From Phycisphaeraceae bacterium (lineage in GTDB: Bacteria; Planctomycetota; Phycisphaerae; Phycisphaerales; UBA1924), in contig JACKHF010000001.1 of the NCBI GenBank assembly GCA_020639155.1, positions 2,108,001-2,172,000 of the forward strand: a stretch of DNA of 64,000 nt. Reading direction: 5' to 3'. The notes under the pieces were generated by a model. It searched no databases. It saw nothing but the letters and a program-made list of their open reading frames with translations, and was not told where the DNA came from. Shown piece after piece: positions 9,175-19,063 of this stretch. Both the position numbers and the translations under genes were made by a program. Position 1 is the first letter of the stretch; every line of letters starts with the position of its first letter.

Positions 9175-12100
9175 ATGTCTCAGCAGAACAAGCCCGCAAG
9201 CAGACTGGCCAACATCGCAGGACGTGCATCTATGAGCAGCGAGTCGACCATGTTCGAATCGCTTGAGCAGCGTGTGCTGCTCTCGACGAGTACTGATTTT
9301 GGCATGATTGATTGGGCTGGCGGCGAGATTGAGGCCCGGACAGGGTCATGGATTCTGACATTCGAACGTGCCATGTCCGAAGCGGAAAATCTGAGACTGG
9401 TGCAGGAAACGCTCTCGATTATTGACGTTGTGCCGGAAGAGGTGGAGTCAATCGGTCGGGGTCGGTATGCACGTGTCCAGTTGTCACAAGCGCTTGACTA
9501 CGAGCATGTCATGTATGCCCGTGACGCGCATCGGGATGTGAAGGGATTTGAGCCGGACATTCTCTACAAGACAGATGCGATTCCAAACGATCCGTTCCTG
9601 AGTGAGCAGTGGCAGCTCTCTAATACAGGTCAATCAATCTTCTTTTCAGGGCCTGGAACCGCAGGAGCGGACATCAGTGCGATTGACGCATGGGATCTGA
9701 CAAAGGGGTCGCCAAATGTGATCATCGCTGTGATTGATACAGGTGTCGATCTTGAACATCCGGATCTTGTTGACAACCTCTGGCACAACCCAAATGAGAT
9801 CCCGGGCAACGGTCTTGATGACGATGCCAACGGATTTATTGACGATGTCATCGGGTGGGACTTTGGCGAAGGCGACAACAACCCGGATGACTCTTATGGG
9901 CATGGCACCGCGGTTGCTGGATTGATTGGCGCTACAGGCAACAACGGCATTGGCGTCACCGGTGTGAACTGGACTGTTGGTATTCTGCCGCTGAAGATCG
10001 CCGACAGATTCGGCAGCCTTTCGACAGCTGCGATTATCGCATCGCATGATTATGCCACGCTGATGATCGAGGAAGGCCATAACATTGTCGCATCAAACAA
10101 CAGCTATGGTGGATATGACCAGTCGTTCTATGCCAATGCACCAACAGGGTTTGATGCAGAGCGTGACGCGATTGAGCGATTTATCGACGCGGGCGGTACA
10201 TTCGTTGCTTCCGCTGGCAATGATTCGCACGACAACGATGATCCCCAGTTCACCGCGTTCCCAGCAACATACAACATTCCCGGATTGATCAGTGTTGCAG
10301 CTACAGACAATAACGATGGGCTTGCAGCATTCAGTAACTATGGCAGGGAATCGGTCGATATTGGCGCGCCCGGCGTTGATACGTACACCACGCAGAATGG
10401 CGGTGGGTATGAGTACTTTGGTGGCACGTCTGCTGCGGGACCGGTTGTAGCTGGTGTTGTCGGCCTGATCAAGGCGTACAAGCCCAATGCTTCACCCGTT
10501 GAGATTCGTGAAGCGCTTCTGAACAGTGCTGATCCCGTTCCGAGTCTGCAGGGCAAAGTTGTTTCCGGCGGCAGAGTGAATGCACTCCGTGCGTTGCAGA
10601 TTGTTGGCCTGAATGGTCCGGTTGTGCGCAGCTTTGATCCGGGGCCGGTTGCGGTTTCGCCGGTCAGCACATTGTCCGTGACATTCAGTGAGCCAATCAA
10701 TCCTGCGTTTGTCTCAACATCGGGTGTGGAGATCCGCTCCGGCGGCGTTGATGGGATCGTTGGAACATCAGACGATATCGTTGTGCCCGCATCGAGTGTG
10801 ACGCTTTCGGCAGATGGGCTGACAGCAACGATTACTCCGTCATCACTGCTGCTTGTGAACAAGTATCGACTCACGTTGCAGCCCAACGGATTCCGCGATC
10901 TTGAGGGCAACTATCTTAACGGCAACGGAGCGTCGGGTGAGCAATCGTCATACGACTTCAGTTCGGTTGGTGTTGGCGCAAACTTTGAGCCGAACGATCG
11001 TTTGAACACCGCGACACCGGTGTCATTTAATGCGAATAGCGAAGCGGTCTTCCAGAACATTGTGTTGGGTGACGGCCCTGCAGGGCCGCTTGATGTAGAC
11101 CTGTACCGCATCAACATGCCACGGGGTGGTCTTATCACAGCAGACATCGATGCGAAGGGCTTGACCAATCCGTCATCGCTCGACTCGTATCTGCGTCTGT
11201 TTGACGCAAACGGCATCGAGCTTGCCAGCAATGACCAGTTCCATGGCGAGGATAGCTATCTCGATTACTTCGTTACGACGGGTGGTACATACTATATTGG
11301 TGTTTCGGGTTTCCCGAATGATGATTACAGTCCGCAAGTGCTCGGCTCAGGTACCAGTCAGGAGACGGGGCCATACAAGCTGACGATTCGTGCTGATCTG
11401 ATCAATGATGACACAATCAATGAGCCAGCAGTCATACCTTCGCCGATCGCAATTCCGGATCAGGGTTCGGGTGTGCTCGTCAACTCCGTCTCTATTACGG
11501 ACGACCGTCTTGTGCTTGATGCGAATGTTGCCGTGAACATCAACCACCCGTTCACAAGTGACCTTCGTGTCAGTCTGCGATCACCACAGGGTACCGTCGT
11601 ACGACTGATGAGTGCGAATGGTGGCTCCAACGCGTTCCAGGGCACACCTTCAAATCCGCAACCAGCCTTGTTTGATGATGAAGCGCTTGCCAAGATCTCA
11701 AACTCACCAGCACCATACGGAACAGGCTCATACCAGCCGCTTGATGCGCTGTCCGAGTTCGATGGTGAATCGGCTCTTGGCACATGGTCTTTGATCGTTG
11801 AGGATCTCTCGGGACTGAATACGGGAACGCTGGTTGACTGGTCTCTGGAACTCCACCTCAAGAGTGACATCTTTGGTCCGTTCGAGTTGAACGACACGAT
11901 TTCCACTTCTCGCTCTTTGACAGAAATCAATGGTGCTGGTTCAGCTACCCGTGATGCACTGATTGGTGATGGCGGATTTGGATTGCGTGATGTAGACATC
12001 TTCTCGTTTGTTGCAGACGCCGGTAGCACGCTGAATATCTCTGTCAACGCGTCTGGTTCGCTTGACTCGGCGCTCCAGTTGTTCAACAGCCAGGGGCAGG

Positions 12101-14445
12101 TCATTAAACTGTCCAACCCAGCAGGTGAGAATGACTCAGCAATCCAGAACTTTGTCTTTGCCGAAGGCGGCCTGTACTACGTTGCTGTATCGGAAGCAAG
12201 CAATATCTCGTACTCACCGATTGTTGGTGGTTCGGGCTCAATTGCAGCCACGACTGGCAACTACACACTCAGTGTCGATGTAACCCCCGGCGTGAGCGAC
12301 GGCAGCGTGACGCTTGCTGGTGATCTGCTCACCATTGGTGTTGACAATAACGGCGTACTTAACTCCGGCAGCGCTGGTCTTGAGTTCCAGGGTACAGAGT
12401 TCCTGTTTGGCAGTAACCCAAACCAGAGTACCTCGTACTTTGGGCTGGTTGCGTCTGGCTCCGGATTCCGGAATGATGGAAACAACGGTGCGTCAGCAGA
12501 TCTGCCAATGAATGTTATCGATCAGAGCAGCGACAGCGTGAAGCGTTTGCTTACGCGTGGTGTGTTCCAGGGCATTGATGTGAGCCGATCGATCTCGTTT
12601 GCCGCAGATGGACAGGTGGCTGTCTTTGACGTGAAACTCGTGAACAACAGTGGCGCGGTGCTGACCGATGTAGCGTGGATGGAAGCGTTCAATCCCGAGC
12701 AGGGGCGCAACCTTGTGCCGAACTCTGCAAACACGTCTAACGATATTGTAAATGACAAACCGTTCGCTACAGCGAGTTATGTGTCGACGTTCTATCCGAA
12801 CGGCATGACAGTTGGATTCGGTTCCGTCGATGACGACCCCCGTGCGCTTGCTACAACGCTAAGTGTGAACAACACGACAATACGTGATCCTGGTCGTTTG
12901 CTTGATGTTGGCGTGGTTGATCCCAACGGCAACTCAGAAAATCGTCTGCTCGCCCTCGCGTATGACATCGGCATCATGGATGTTGGTGATGCGACAACGC
13001 TTCGATACTACATGATGTTCGACTCATCAGAAGCTGGTGTGCTGACGATGTACGACACACTGAATGCTGGCACGGGCGAGGGGCTTCTTGCGAAGGATCG
13101 AGCAAACCCAGCGCTCGATCCGGCGGGACTGCCGACACTCCCGCACAAGTTCTACTACCCTGAGGGATATGCAAATGGTCGGGCGAGCACATTCGTGCCG
13201 ATCGTGAATCCCAATAGTGAAGCAACGAGAGTGGTCGTGATCGCGCGGTATGAAACCGGCACGCGGGACGAGGTGATCTATGATTCCACAATCGCTGCAA
13301 ACTCGCGTGGTGGTCTGACAATTACGACGCCGGAACTCTACGCGAATGACACACTCCTTGTGCGGAAAGATACGCCATACGCGCTAGAGATCAGATCCGA
13401 GCTTCCCGTTGGCGCAACGATGAGCCATTATGACTTTACAGGCTCAACCGGTGAGAACTTCACCAGCACAACAAGCACGCAGTGGAGCTTTGCCAACATC
13501 CGCAAGGGTGGAGAAGCGCGGGACTTCATCGTGTTCCAGAACACAACGGACACATTGCTGAAGGTCACCACGACGTTCTACCGTGCAAATGGCGGGCAGC
13601 CGATTGTCAAGACGTTCAATGTTCCGGCGTACCGTCGTGGCGGCTGGAATATTGATTCGGAAACTGACATCCCCAACGGCAACTATGCAGTCACTGTGAC
13701 TGCGGCGTCGCCCATCGTTGTTGCGGTAACCAGCTTTAATCAGGATGAGCAGGGTGGCTCGGGTTCTCTGGCGGTGCCATCACTTGGCACAACATCCGGC
13801 GCACTTCCTGAAGGCCAGTACGGCTTGAACAGTGCAAAGGAAACGATCAGTATTCTGAACGCCAACAACGGCATCGCAACAGTCGCGTTGACATTCGCGT
13901 TTGATAACGGTTCAACGTATCGCCGCGATGTTCAGATCGCTGCTCGGAGCCGGGCAGATGTTGACGTGTCAACCCTTGTTGGATTCCCGACGGGTCGTTC
14001 GTACGCAGTGGAGTTTGAGGCGAACGTGCCAGTTTCGCTGTCGTCACCGACAGATGCGTTCTCTGATGTTCTCAGCAGCTCTTTCGAGACACGCACAGCA
14101 ACTTACTGGCTGTTTGCCGAAGGGTTCAGGCCGATCGATACTTCGCTCGTCTCAGAGTATCTGCGTATCTACAACCCCAATGCGGTTGATACGCTGATGG
14201 AAATCGAGATGAAGTACACTGATGGCGAGGTCGAGAGCTATCGTCGCACTGTTGCGGCAGGTCGTGTGTCAGAGTTTGATGTGCATGAGTTTGTCAGTCT
14301 TGCGCGTCGCACTACCGATCAGTTCTACAGCATTTCCGTGAAGAGTGCTGAGGGTGTGGTTGCATTCTTCGGACATTCGGATGATTTCTTCCCAGGTGCG
14401 TTTGGCACACTGGGCACACCATTCGGAATTCGTGCGATCGTGTGA
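9175..14445 (+). CDS. Giant surface subtilisin-like S8 serine protease with PPC and P domains
   Basis: 1756 residues from ATG 9175, which has GGGGAG 7 bp upstream; an in-frame ATG at 9118 would add 19 residues without a better ribosome site. Near the N-terminus FESLEQRVLLS is the LEPR-XLL-type motif of planctomycete surface proteins. The S8 catalytic triad is complete: D188 in VIDTGVDLEHPD, H243 in SYGHGTAVAG, S419 in GGTSAAGP. Then follow a Big-like region, two PPC domains (DVDLYRINMPRGG..., DVDIFSFVADAGS...) around a proprotein-convertase P domain (SITDDRLVLDANVAV... to GTLVDWSLELHL), and about 700 residues of beta-rich repeats. It is probably an exported, cell-surface protease. A strong terminator follows. 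Confidence 0.92.
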   Translation: MSQQNKPASRLANIAGRASMSSESTMFESLEQRVLLSTSTDFGMIDWAGGEIEARTGSWILTFERAMSEAENLRLVQETLSIIDVVPEEVESIGRGRYARVQLSQALDYEHVMYARDAHRDVKGFEPDILYKTDAIPNDPFLSEQWQLSNTGQSIFFSGPGTAGADISAIDAWDLTKGSPNVIIAVIDTGVDLEHPDLVDNLWHNPNEIPGNGLDDDANGFIDDVIGWDFGEGDNNPDDSYGHGTAVAGLIGATGNNGIGVTGVNWTVGILPLKIADRFGSLSTAAIIASHDYATLMIEEGHNIVASNNSYGGYDQSFYANAPTGFDAERDAIERFIDAGGTFVASAGNDSHDNDDPQFTAFPATYNIPGLISVAATDNNDGLAAFSNYGRESVDIGAPGVDTYTTQNGGGYEYFGGTSAAGPVVAGVVGLIKAYKPNASPVEIREALLNSADPVPSLQGKVVSGGRVNALRALQIVGLNGPVVRSFDPGPVAVSPVSTLSVTFSEPINPAFVSTSGVEIRSGGVDGIVGTSDDIVVPASSVTLSADGLTATITPSSLLLVNKYRLTLQPNGFRDLEGNYLNGNGASGEQSSYDFSSVGVGANFEPNDRLNTATPVSFNANSEAVFQNIVLGDGPAGPLDVDLYRINMPRGGLITADIDAKGLTNPSSLDSYLRLFDANGIELASNDQFHGEDSYLDYFVTTGGTYYIGVSGFPNDDYSPQVLGSGTSQETGPYKLTIRADLINDDTINEPAVIPSPIAIPDQGSGVLVNSVSITDDRLVLDANVAVNINHPFTSDLRVSLRSPQGTVVRLMSANGGSNAFQGTPSNPQPALFDDEALAKISNSPAPYGTGSYQPLDALSEFDGESALGTWSLIVEDLSGLNTGTLVDWSLELHLKSDIFGPFELNDTISTSRSLTEINGAGSATRDALIGDGGFGLRDVDIFSFVADAGSTLNISVNASGSLDSALQLFNSQGQVIKLSNPAGENDSAIQNFVFAEGGLYYVAVSEASNISYSPIVGGSGSIAATTGNYTLSVDVTPGVSDGSVTLAGDLLTIGVDNNGVLNSGSAGLEFQGTEFLFGSNPNQSTSYFGLVASGSGFRNDGNNGASADLPMNVIDQSSDSVKRLLTRGVFQGIDVSRSISFAADGQVAVFDVKLVNNSGAVLTDVAWMEAFNPEQGRNLVPNSANTSNDIVNDKPFATASYVSTFYPNGMTVGFGSVDDDPRALATTLSVNNTTIRDPGRLLDVGVVDPNGNSENRLLALAYDIGIMDVGDATTLRYYMMFDSSEAGVLTMYDTLNAGTGEGLLAKDRANPALDPAGLPTLPHKFYYPEGYANGRASTFVPIVNPNSEATRVVVIARYETGTRDEVIYDSTIAANSRGGLTITTPELYANDTLLVRKDTPYALEIRSELPVGATMSHYDFTGSTGENFTSTTSTQWSFANIRKGGEARDFIVFQNTTDTLLKVTTTFYRANGGQPIVKTFNVPAYRRGGWNIDSETDIPNGNYAVTVTAASPIVVAVTSFNQDEQGGSGSLAVPSLGTTSGALPEGQYGLNSAKETISILNANNGIATVALTFAFDNGSTYRRDVQIAARSRADVDVSTLVGFPTGRSYAVEFEANVPVSLSSPTDAFSDVLSSSFETRTATYWLFAEGFRPIDTSLVSEYLRIYNPNAVDTLMEIEMKYTDGEVESYRRTVAAGRVSEFDVHEFVSLARRTTDQFYSISVKSAEGVVAFFGHSDDFFPGAFGTLGTPFGIRAIV

Positions 14446-14470
14446 TTTTCCACACATCTGAGAGTTTCTT

Positions 14471-14504
14471 CGGGTACACCGGCATACCGGGTGTGCCCGT
14501 TTTT
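14471..14504 (+). terminator. Rho-independent terminator after the S8 protease
   Basis: A 10-bp stem (CGGGTACACC / GGTGTGCCCG, one G-U pair) with a 9-nt loop is followed by TTTTT. It lies 26 bp after the protease stop codon. Confidence 0.85.
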
Positions 14505-14612
14505 CGTTATAGAAACATGAGTGAGGCAGGATGAGATCGAGTCGGAAGCCTGCTATAATCGCGGCCCTCGTTGGGGCAGACATCGTGGCGGTTGCATTTG
14601 CAATGTCACTCC

Positions 14613-14685
14613 GGGGGCGTAGCTCAGTTGGTAGAGCAGCGGCCTTTTAAGCCGTTTGTCCAGGGTTCGAGTCCCTGCGCCCCCA
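14613..14685 (+). tRNA. tRNA-Lys (anticodon TTT)
   Basis: A 73-nt cloverleaf. The acceptor stem GGGGGCG / CGCCCCC is perfect. D-arm TAGCTCAGTTGGTAGAGC, anticodon loop CTTTTAA (TTT) on a GCGGC/GCCGT stem, T-arm GGGTTCGAGTCCC. CCA is not encoded. A reading frame open through this tRNA continues into the helicase gene, but the tRNA shows that the coding start must lie downstream. Confidence 0.96.
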
Positions 14686-14765
14686 TTGGTTCATGTGTGT
14701 TGTTCGATTCCCGACAGCATGTGGTGTCGTGCGGTCGGGCGCTAGAAGAAGGGTGCGTGCCACCG

Positions 14766-17700
14766 ATGCGAGTCGTCCATGCGGCCTGGACCGGTGACTA
14801 TCTGCTGTTATGGGCAGAAGACAGTGAGCGTGCGAAAACGCTGAAGCATCAGCCTGCATCTGAACTGAGTGAAGATCGGGTTCATCCGTTTACTTCAGAT
14901 GCGGACACACTGCTGAAAGATATCTTTGCTTCACTTGATCACGAGCAACGTGAATCAGTTCGGACTGCATGCAGTACCGAGGCCTATCAGTTTGTACTGC
15001 CAGAGTATGATGGCGTGCCGATACCCAGCCCCTCTGCGACCGATTCTGCCGCATTGCACGCAACCTCTGCGCGAACGAATCGCGCCGGAACTGCAACAGT
15101 TGAGTGTGAGACATATCAGATCCCATGCGTGCGAGTGGCAAAGCATGTTGTGCAGACTGTGCTTGAGGCGCTGCTTTCACCTCGCGGTCGTGAGCATGTG
15201 AATGCAGGTGGTTCGCTGCATTTCTTTGGTGCATGTGCGAAGTTGGCAGATGCGGTTGTCGTAAGCCAGCGATACATTCCCATGCTTGCACAGGATCTTG
15301 CGGGAGCGACCGAGGCTCGCTGGCATCCGTGGATCAGCGACAGCCGATTCGGTGGGTATGTGGGCACGCTGATTGAGGCGATGCCGGTCAGCGCCCGAGC
15401 ACTTGTTAGCACACATGAGCATCAGCCGTGGCCGATTGTTGAGTCGTTTCTTGCAGCGTTGATCGATGCCGACTGCCGAACCGGGTTTGTTTCTGACAAT
15501 CTCATCGAGACAGTGGAGGATCGCGACGCTGGCGAGGATCCGCATGTGGCTCTGCTTGGTGGATTGCTTGGAAGCGAGACCGAGATCAAGATCGATCGCG
15601 CGGGACGAACGAATCTGGTGAAGGGTGTTCGCCGTTGGCTTGCTGGTCTTGAGGATCGTGGGACAAACACGCAATGGCAGATGGTGATGCGTGTTGCAGA
15701 GCCGGTGGATGTTGACCTTGTGCGTGATCTTGAAGCACCACCTGACGCGATGACGTGGGATCTGACATTCCATCTGCGTGCGGTCGATGCGCCACGCATC
15801 CAGATCGATGCGTCCGATGTGTGGATGTTGTCTGCTGATGGCATCACGATCGAGGGACGCAGGCTTGATTCGCCGCACGAACTAATTCTTGGCGAGCTTG
15901 CTCGTGCCGCACGTATGTTCAAACCGATCGAGCGCGTGCTTCGCGAAGCGGAACCCGCCTCGGTCTCACTGGTGACGCGCGATGCATACAAGTTCCTGCG
16001 CGAAGCAGCACCACTGCTGACAGAGCAGGGTTTCCATGTTGAGGCACCCGCATGGTGGGATCTTCCAACAATTCGTATTGGTGCGCGGCTGCACATTGAC
16101 ACCGACCCGATTGAGTCGATTATGGAAGGCGCTGGTGTGCCCGGCGCAGCAAGACCACGCGTCGGTCTTGGCTCACTCGTTGACTATCGCTGGGAACTTG
16201 AGATCGGCGGAGCAACGCTCACCATTGCTGAGTTTGAGCAGCTTGCACTCCAGAAGTCACCGTTGGTACGTATCAACGGACAATGGGTCGAGATCAGACC
16301 TGAGGATGTCAAGGCTGCGATGGCGTTTGTGCGCGATCGACCTGCTGGAAAAATGAGCGTCCTCGAAGCCATTCGTGTTGGATACGGAGTGGCTAGCGAA
16401 GACGTGAATGTTTCGGTGCTGGGTATCGAAGCGACCGGATGGGTTAAAGCGCTGCTCGGTGAGGATGTCGGTTCGCGACCGGTGCCGGATATTGCGCAGC
16501 CGCAGGATTTTCACGGCACACTCCGCCCATACCAGTTGCGCGGCTTGAGCTGGCTTGCATTTCTGGAACAGTTTGGTCTTGGTGCGTGTCTTGCTGACGA
16601 CATGGGTCTCGGTAAGACGATCCAGTTGCTTGCACTGATGCAACTCGAGCGTGAGCGGATATTCCAGGAAACGGAGAGTAATGGAGGCGTGCCGCCGGAG
16701 CATCGACCGACACTGCTCATCGTGCCAACCAGTGTTGTTGGGAACTGGGTGCATGAAGCGCAGCGGTTCTGCCCGACTCTGCGTGTGCTTGTGCATCACG
16801 GACCTGATCGAATGCAGATGCAGGACTTTGTTGGGCAGGTGCAGAACGCTGATGCAGTCATCACGACGTACTCACTGTCACATCGTGATCGTGAAACACT
16901 TGGTCTTGTGCACTGGGGCCGTGTTGTGCTTGATGAAGCGCAGTTCATCAAGAATCCGTCGAGCAAGCAGACGCAGGCGGTTCGCGCGTTGGAAGCCGAT
17001 CGTCGGATTGCATTGACAGGTACACCTGTCGAGAACAGGCTCGCAGAGCTCTGGTCCATCATGGACTTCCTGAATCCGGGATATCTTGGGAGTGCGCAGG
17101 GATTCCGCAAACGCTTTGCGATTCCGATCGAGCGCTATCGCGATCAGTCGCGATCGGTGCAGTTGCGCCATGTCATCCAGCCGTTTATCCTGCGCCGCCT
17201 GAAGAGCGATCCAGGGGTTATTACCGACCTTCCCGAGAAGATCGAGTCGCGCGAGTATGCAGCGCTGACTTCAGAGCAGGCGGAACTCTACGAGTCATGT
17301 GTGTCACGCATGATCAAGCAGATCGAAACATCCGACGGCATCCAGCGTCGCGGGCTTGTGCTTGCAGCGCTCATTCGTCTGAAGCAGATCTGTAACCATC
17401 CGACGCAGGTGCTGCATGATTGTCCTGAAGGTTCGGTGACATCACCCGAGCCCGCGCGCAGCGGCAAATCGATGCGTTTGCTGGAGATGCTCGAAGAGGT
17501 GCTTGATCGTGGTGAGCAGGCGATCATCTTCTCACAGTTCAGGCAGATGGGATCGATACTCCAGCGCATGATTGAGACAAAGTTCAAACGCGATGTGCTG
17601 TTCCTGCACGGCGGCGTGCCGAGCCATCAGCGCGACGAACTTGTGCGCAAGTTCCAGGCTGCCGATGGGCAGTACCCGGTGCTGGTGGCAAGTCTCAAAG

Positions 17701-18008
17701 CCGGTGGTGTCGGTCTGAACCTGACCGCTGCATCGCACGTGTTCCATTACGATCGTTGGTGGAACCCCGCGGTCGAGAATCAGGCGACAGACCGTGCGTA
17801 CCGCATTGGCCAGATGAAAACGGTGCATGTCCACAAGTTTGTTGTCAGCGGCACACTCGAGGAACGAATCGATGAGATGATCGAGATGAAGACTGAGCTG
17901 TCCGAGCGCATCATCGGTTCGGGTGAGCGCTGGCTGACAGAGCTTGATACAGACCAACTGCGGAACCTGCTGACGCTGAACCACGATGCGATTGAGGTGG
18001 GAGCATGA
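14766..18008 (+). CDS. SNF2-family DEAD/DEAH-box ATPase (Swi2/Snf2 helicase)
   Basis: 1080 residues from ATG 14766 (an AAGAAGGG stretch lies about 12 bp upstream; GTG 14757 is an alternative). The first ~570 residues are the SNF2-associated N-terminal region. The motor holds motif I DDMGLGKT (K617), motif Ia LIVPTSVVGNW, motif II DEAQ in VVLDEAQFIKN, motif III TGTPVENRLAELW, and C-terminal lobe motifs V/VI (LKAGGVGLNLTAAS, QATDRAYRIGQ). Such proteins translocate on double-stranded DNA and remodel protein-DNA complexes; bacterial substrates are mostly unknown. It overlaps the downstream SWIM gene by 4 bp (ATGA), so the two are likely co-translated. Confidence 0.93.
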   Translation: MRVVHAAWTGDYLLLWAEDSERAKTLKHQPASELSEDRVHPFTSDADTLLKDIFASLDHEQRESVRTACSTEAYQFVLPEYDGVPIPSPSATDSAALHATSARTNRAGTATVECETYQIPCVRVAKHVVQTVLEALLSPRGREHVNAGGSLHFFGACAKLADAVVVSQRYIPMLAQDLAGATEARWHPWISDSRFGGYVGTLIEAMPVSARALVSTHEHQPWPIVESFLAALIDADCRTGFVSDNLIETVEDRDAGEDPHVALLGGLLGSETEIKIDRAGRTNLVKGVRRWLAGLEDRGTNTQWQMVMRVAEPVDVDLVRDLEAPPDAMTWDLTFHLRAVDAPRIQIDASDVWMLSADGITIEGRRLDSPHELILGELARAARMFKPIERVLREAEPASVSLVTRDAYKFLREAAPLLTEQGFHVEAPAWWDLPTIRIGARLHIDTDPIESIMEGAGVPGAARPRVGLGSLVDYRWELEIGGATLTIAEFEQLALQKSPLVRINGQWVEIRPEDVKAAMAFVRDRPAGKMSVLEAIRVGYGVASEDVNVSVLGIEATGWVKALLGEDVGSRPVPDIAQPQDFHGTLRPYQLRGLSWLAFLEQFGLGACLADDMGLGKTIQLLALMQLERERIFQETESNGGVPPEHRPTLLIVPTSVVGNWVHEAQRFCPTLRVLVHHGPDRMQMQDFVGQVQNADAVITTYSLSHRDRETLGLVHWGRVVLDEAQFIKNPSSKQTQAVRALEADRRIALTGTPVENRLAELWSIMDFLNPGYLGSAQGFRKRFAIPIERYRDQSRSVQLRHVIQPFILRRLKSDPGVITDLPEKIESREYAALTSEQAELYESCVSRMIKQIETSDGIQRRGLVLAALIRLKQICNHPTQVLHDCPEGSVTSPEPARSGKSMRLLEMLEEVLDRGEQAIIFSQFRQMGSILQRMIETKFKRDVLFLHGGVPSHQRDELVRKFQAADGQYPVLVASLKAGGVGLNLTAASHVFHYDRWWNPAVENQATDRAYRIGQMKTVHVHKFVVSGTLEERIDEMIEMKTELSERIIGSGERWLTELDTDQLRNLLTLNHDAIEVGA

Positions 18009-19063
18009 GTCCGATCGACCCGCGCGAACCATTACGAAAACCGGACGAGAACACACGTCGTGGTGTTCCCGCGGGACTTCCGCTACCAAGCAGGATGGTT
18101 CCCCGTGCGCCGACAAATCTCCCGCCGCGCGATGCCGCGGGCAGACCGCCGCTTGCAAAGCCGCGGCGCGTGCGATCAGGCTTGAAACTGCAGGTTGCTG
18201 ACGCAACATTCACAGAGTTCTGGGCTGCGCGATCGTTCCTTGATCTTATCGAGCCGAAAGTTGATGACGAGAAACGCGAGCTTGGTCTTGAGTATGCACG
18301 TCTCGGGCAAACACGAAGATTGATCGTTGAGCCGGGCGAGATTACCGGCATGGTGCAGGGGCGTGCGGAGCGCAGCTACACCAGCACGATCAGGGTTGAC
18401 ACGTTTTCACGAGAGCAGTGGGAGCGTGTGATCGCGATCATGAGCGAGCAGACGAGATACGCTGCGCGCATTATCGCTGGCGAACTCCCCGAAGACGCAG
18501 TCGAACTCTTTGCTGCGTCCGGAATGGCGTTGTATCCGCAGACATCTGACGACCTCAGACCATCGTGCACCTGCGAGATGCCGGGCGGCAAGCCGCGCAC
18601 CGACTGGTGCAGGCACACCATGTGCGTTGCGTTCCTGATTGCGGAGCGTCTGATGCAGGACCAGCTCATGATGTTCCGCCTGCGTGGCATGCCCGCGAGC
18701 GATCTGCTCGATCGCATGCGCGAGCATCGCGCGATGTCGGGCTCATCCGGTACTGTCCCGGTGTATCAGCCCGGTGTGCCGGGCGTGTCCGATCAGCAGG
18801 CAAGACCAATCAACGAGTGCGCTGCCGAGTTCTGGGATGAGAACCCGGATCTTGAGCTGATGGATTTTCCACTGGAACTGCCCGACCCGACGCATCCACT
18901 CCTGCGCAGGCTTGGACCGAGCCCGTTTGAGACAGGCAAGTTTCCTCTGGTTGGACTACTTGCAACGTGCTACGACATCGCGTCCGAGCAAGTGCTTGCG
19001 CGTGCAAAGGCGCAGCGCAGACTTGATGATGCAGCTGATGTGCAGGACGATCTAGCGAACTGA
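18005..19063 (+). CDS. SWIM zinc-finger protein coupled to the SNF2 helicase
   Basis: 352 residues. Around residue 195-215 the string CTCEMPGGKPRTDWCRH fits the SWIM signature CxC...CxH (C-T-C, then C-R-H), a zinc-binding fold linked to DNA or protein binding. The N-terminal 60 residues are Pro/Arg-rich and probably disordered. The start codon overlaps the helicase stop (ATGA), and bacterial SWIM proteins are commonly encoded beside SNF2 ATPases, so it is likely an accessory or targeting subunit. Its 3' end overlaps the convergent gene by 12 bp. The biological process is unknown. Confidence 0.87.
   Translation: MSPIDPREPLRKPDENTRRGVPAGLPLPSRMVPRAPTNLPPRDAAGRPPLAKPRRVRSGLKLQVADATFTEFWAARSFLDLIEPKVDDEKRELGLEYARLGQTRRLIVEPGEITGMVQGRAERSYTSTIRVDTFSREQWERVIAIMSEQTRYAARIIAGELPEDAVELFAASGMALYPQTSDDLRPSCTCEMPGGKPRTDWCRHTMCVAFLIAERLMQDQLMMFRLRGMPASDLLDRMREHRAMSGSSGTVPVYQPGVPGVSDQQARPINECAAEFWDENPDLELMDFPLELPDPTHPLLRRLGPSPFETGKFPLVGLLATCYDIASEQVLARAKAQRRLDDAADVQDDLAN

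Noticed and set aside
14571..14765. Open frame extending the SNF2 helicase upstream through 14571
   Set aside because: It runs through tRNA-Lys; the translated GGVAQLVEQRPFKPFVQGSS is just the tRNA. The start is placed at 14766.
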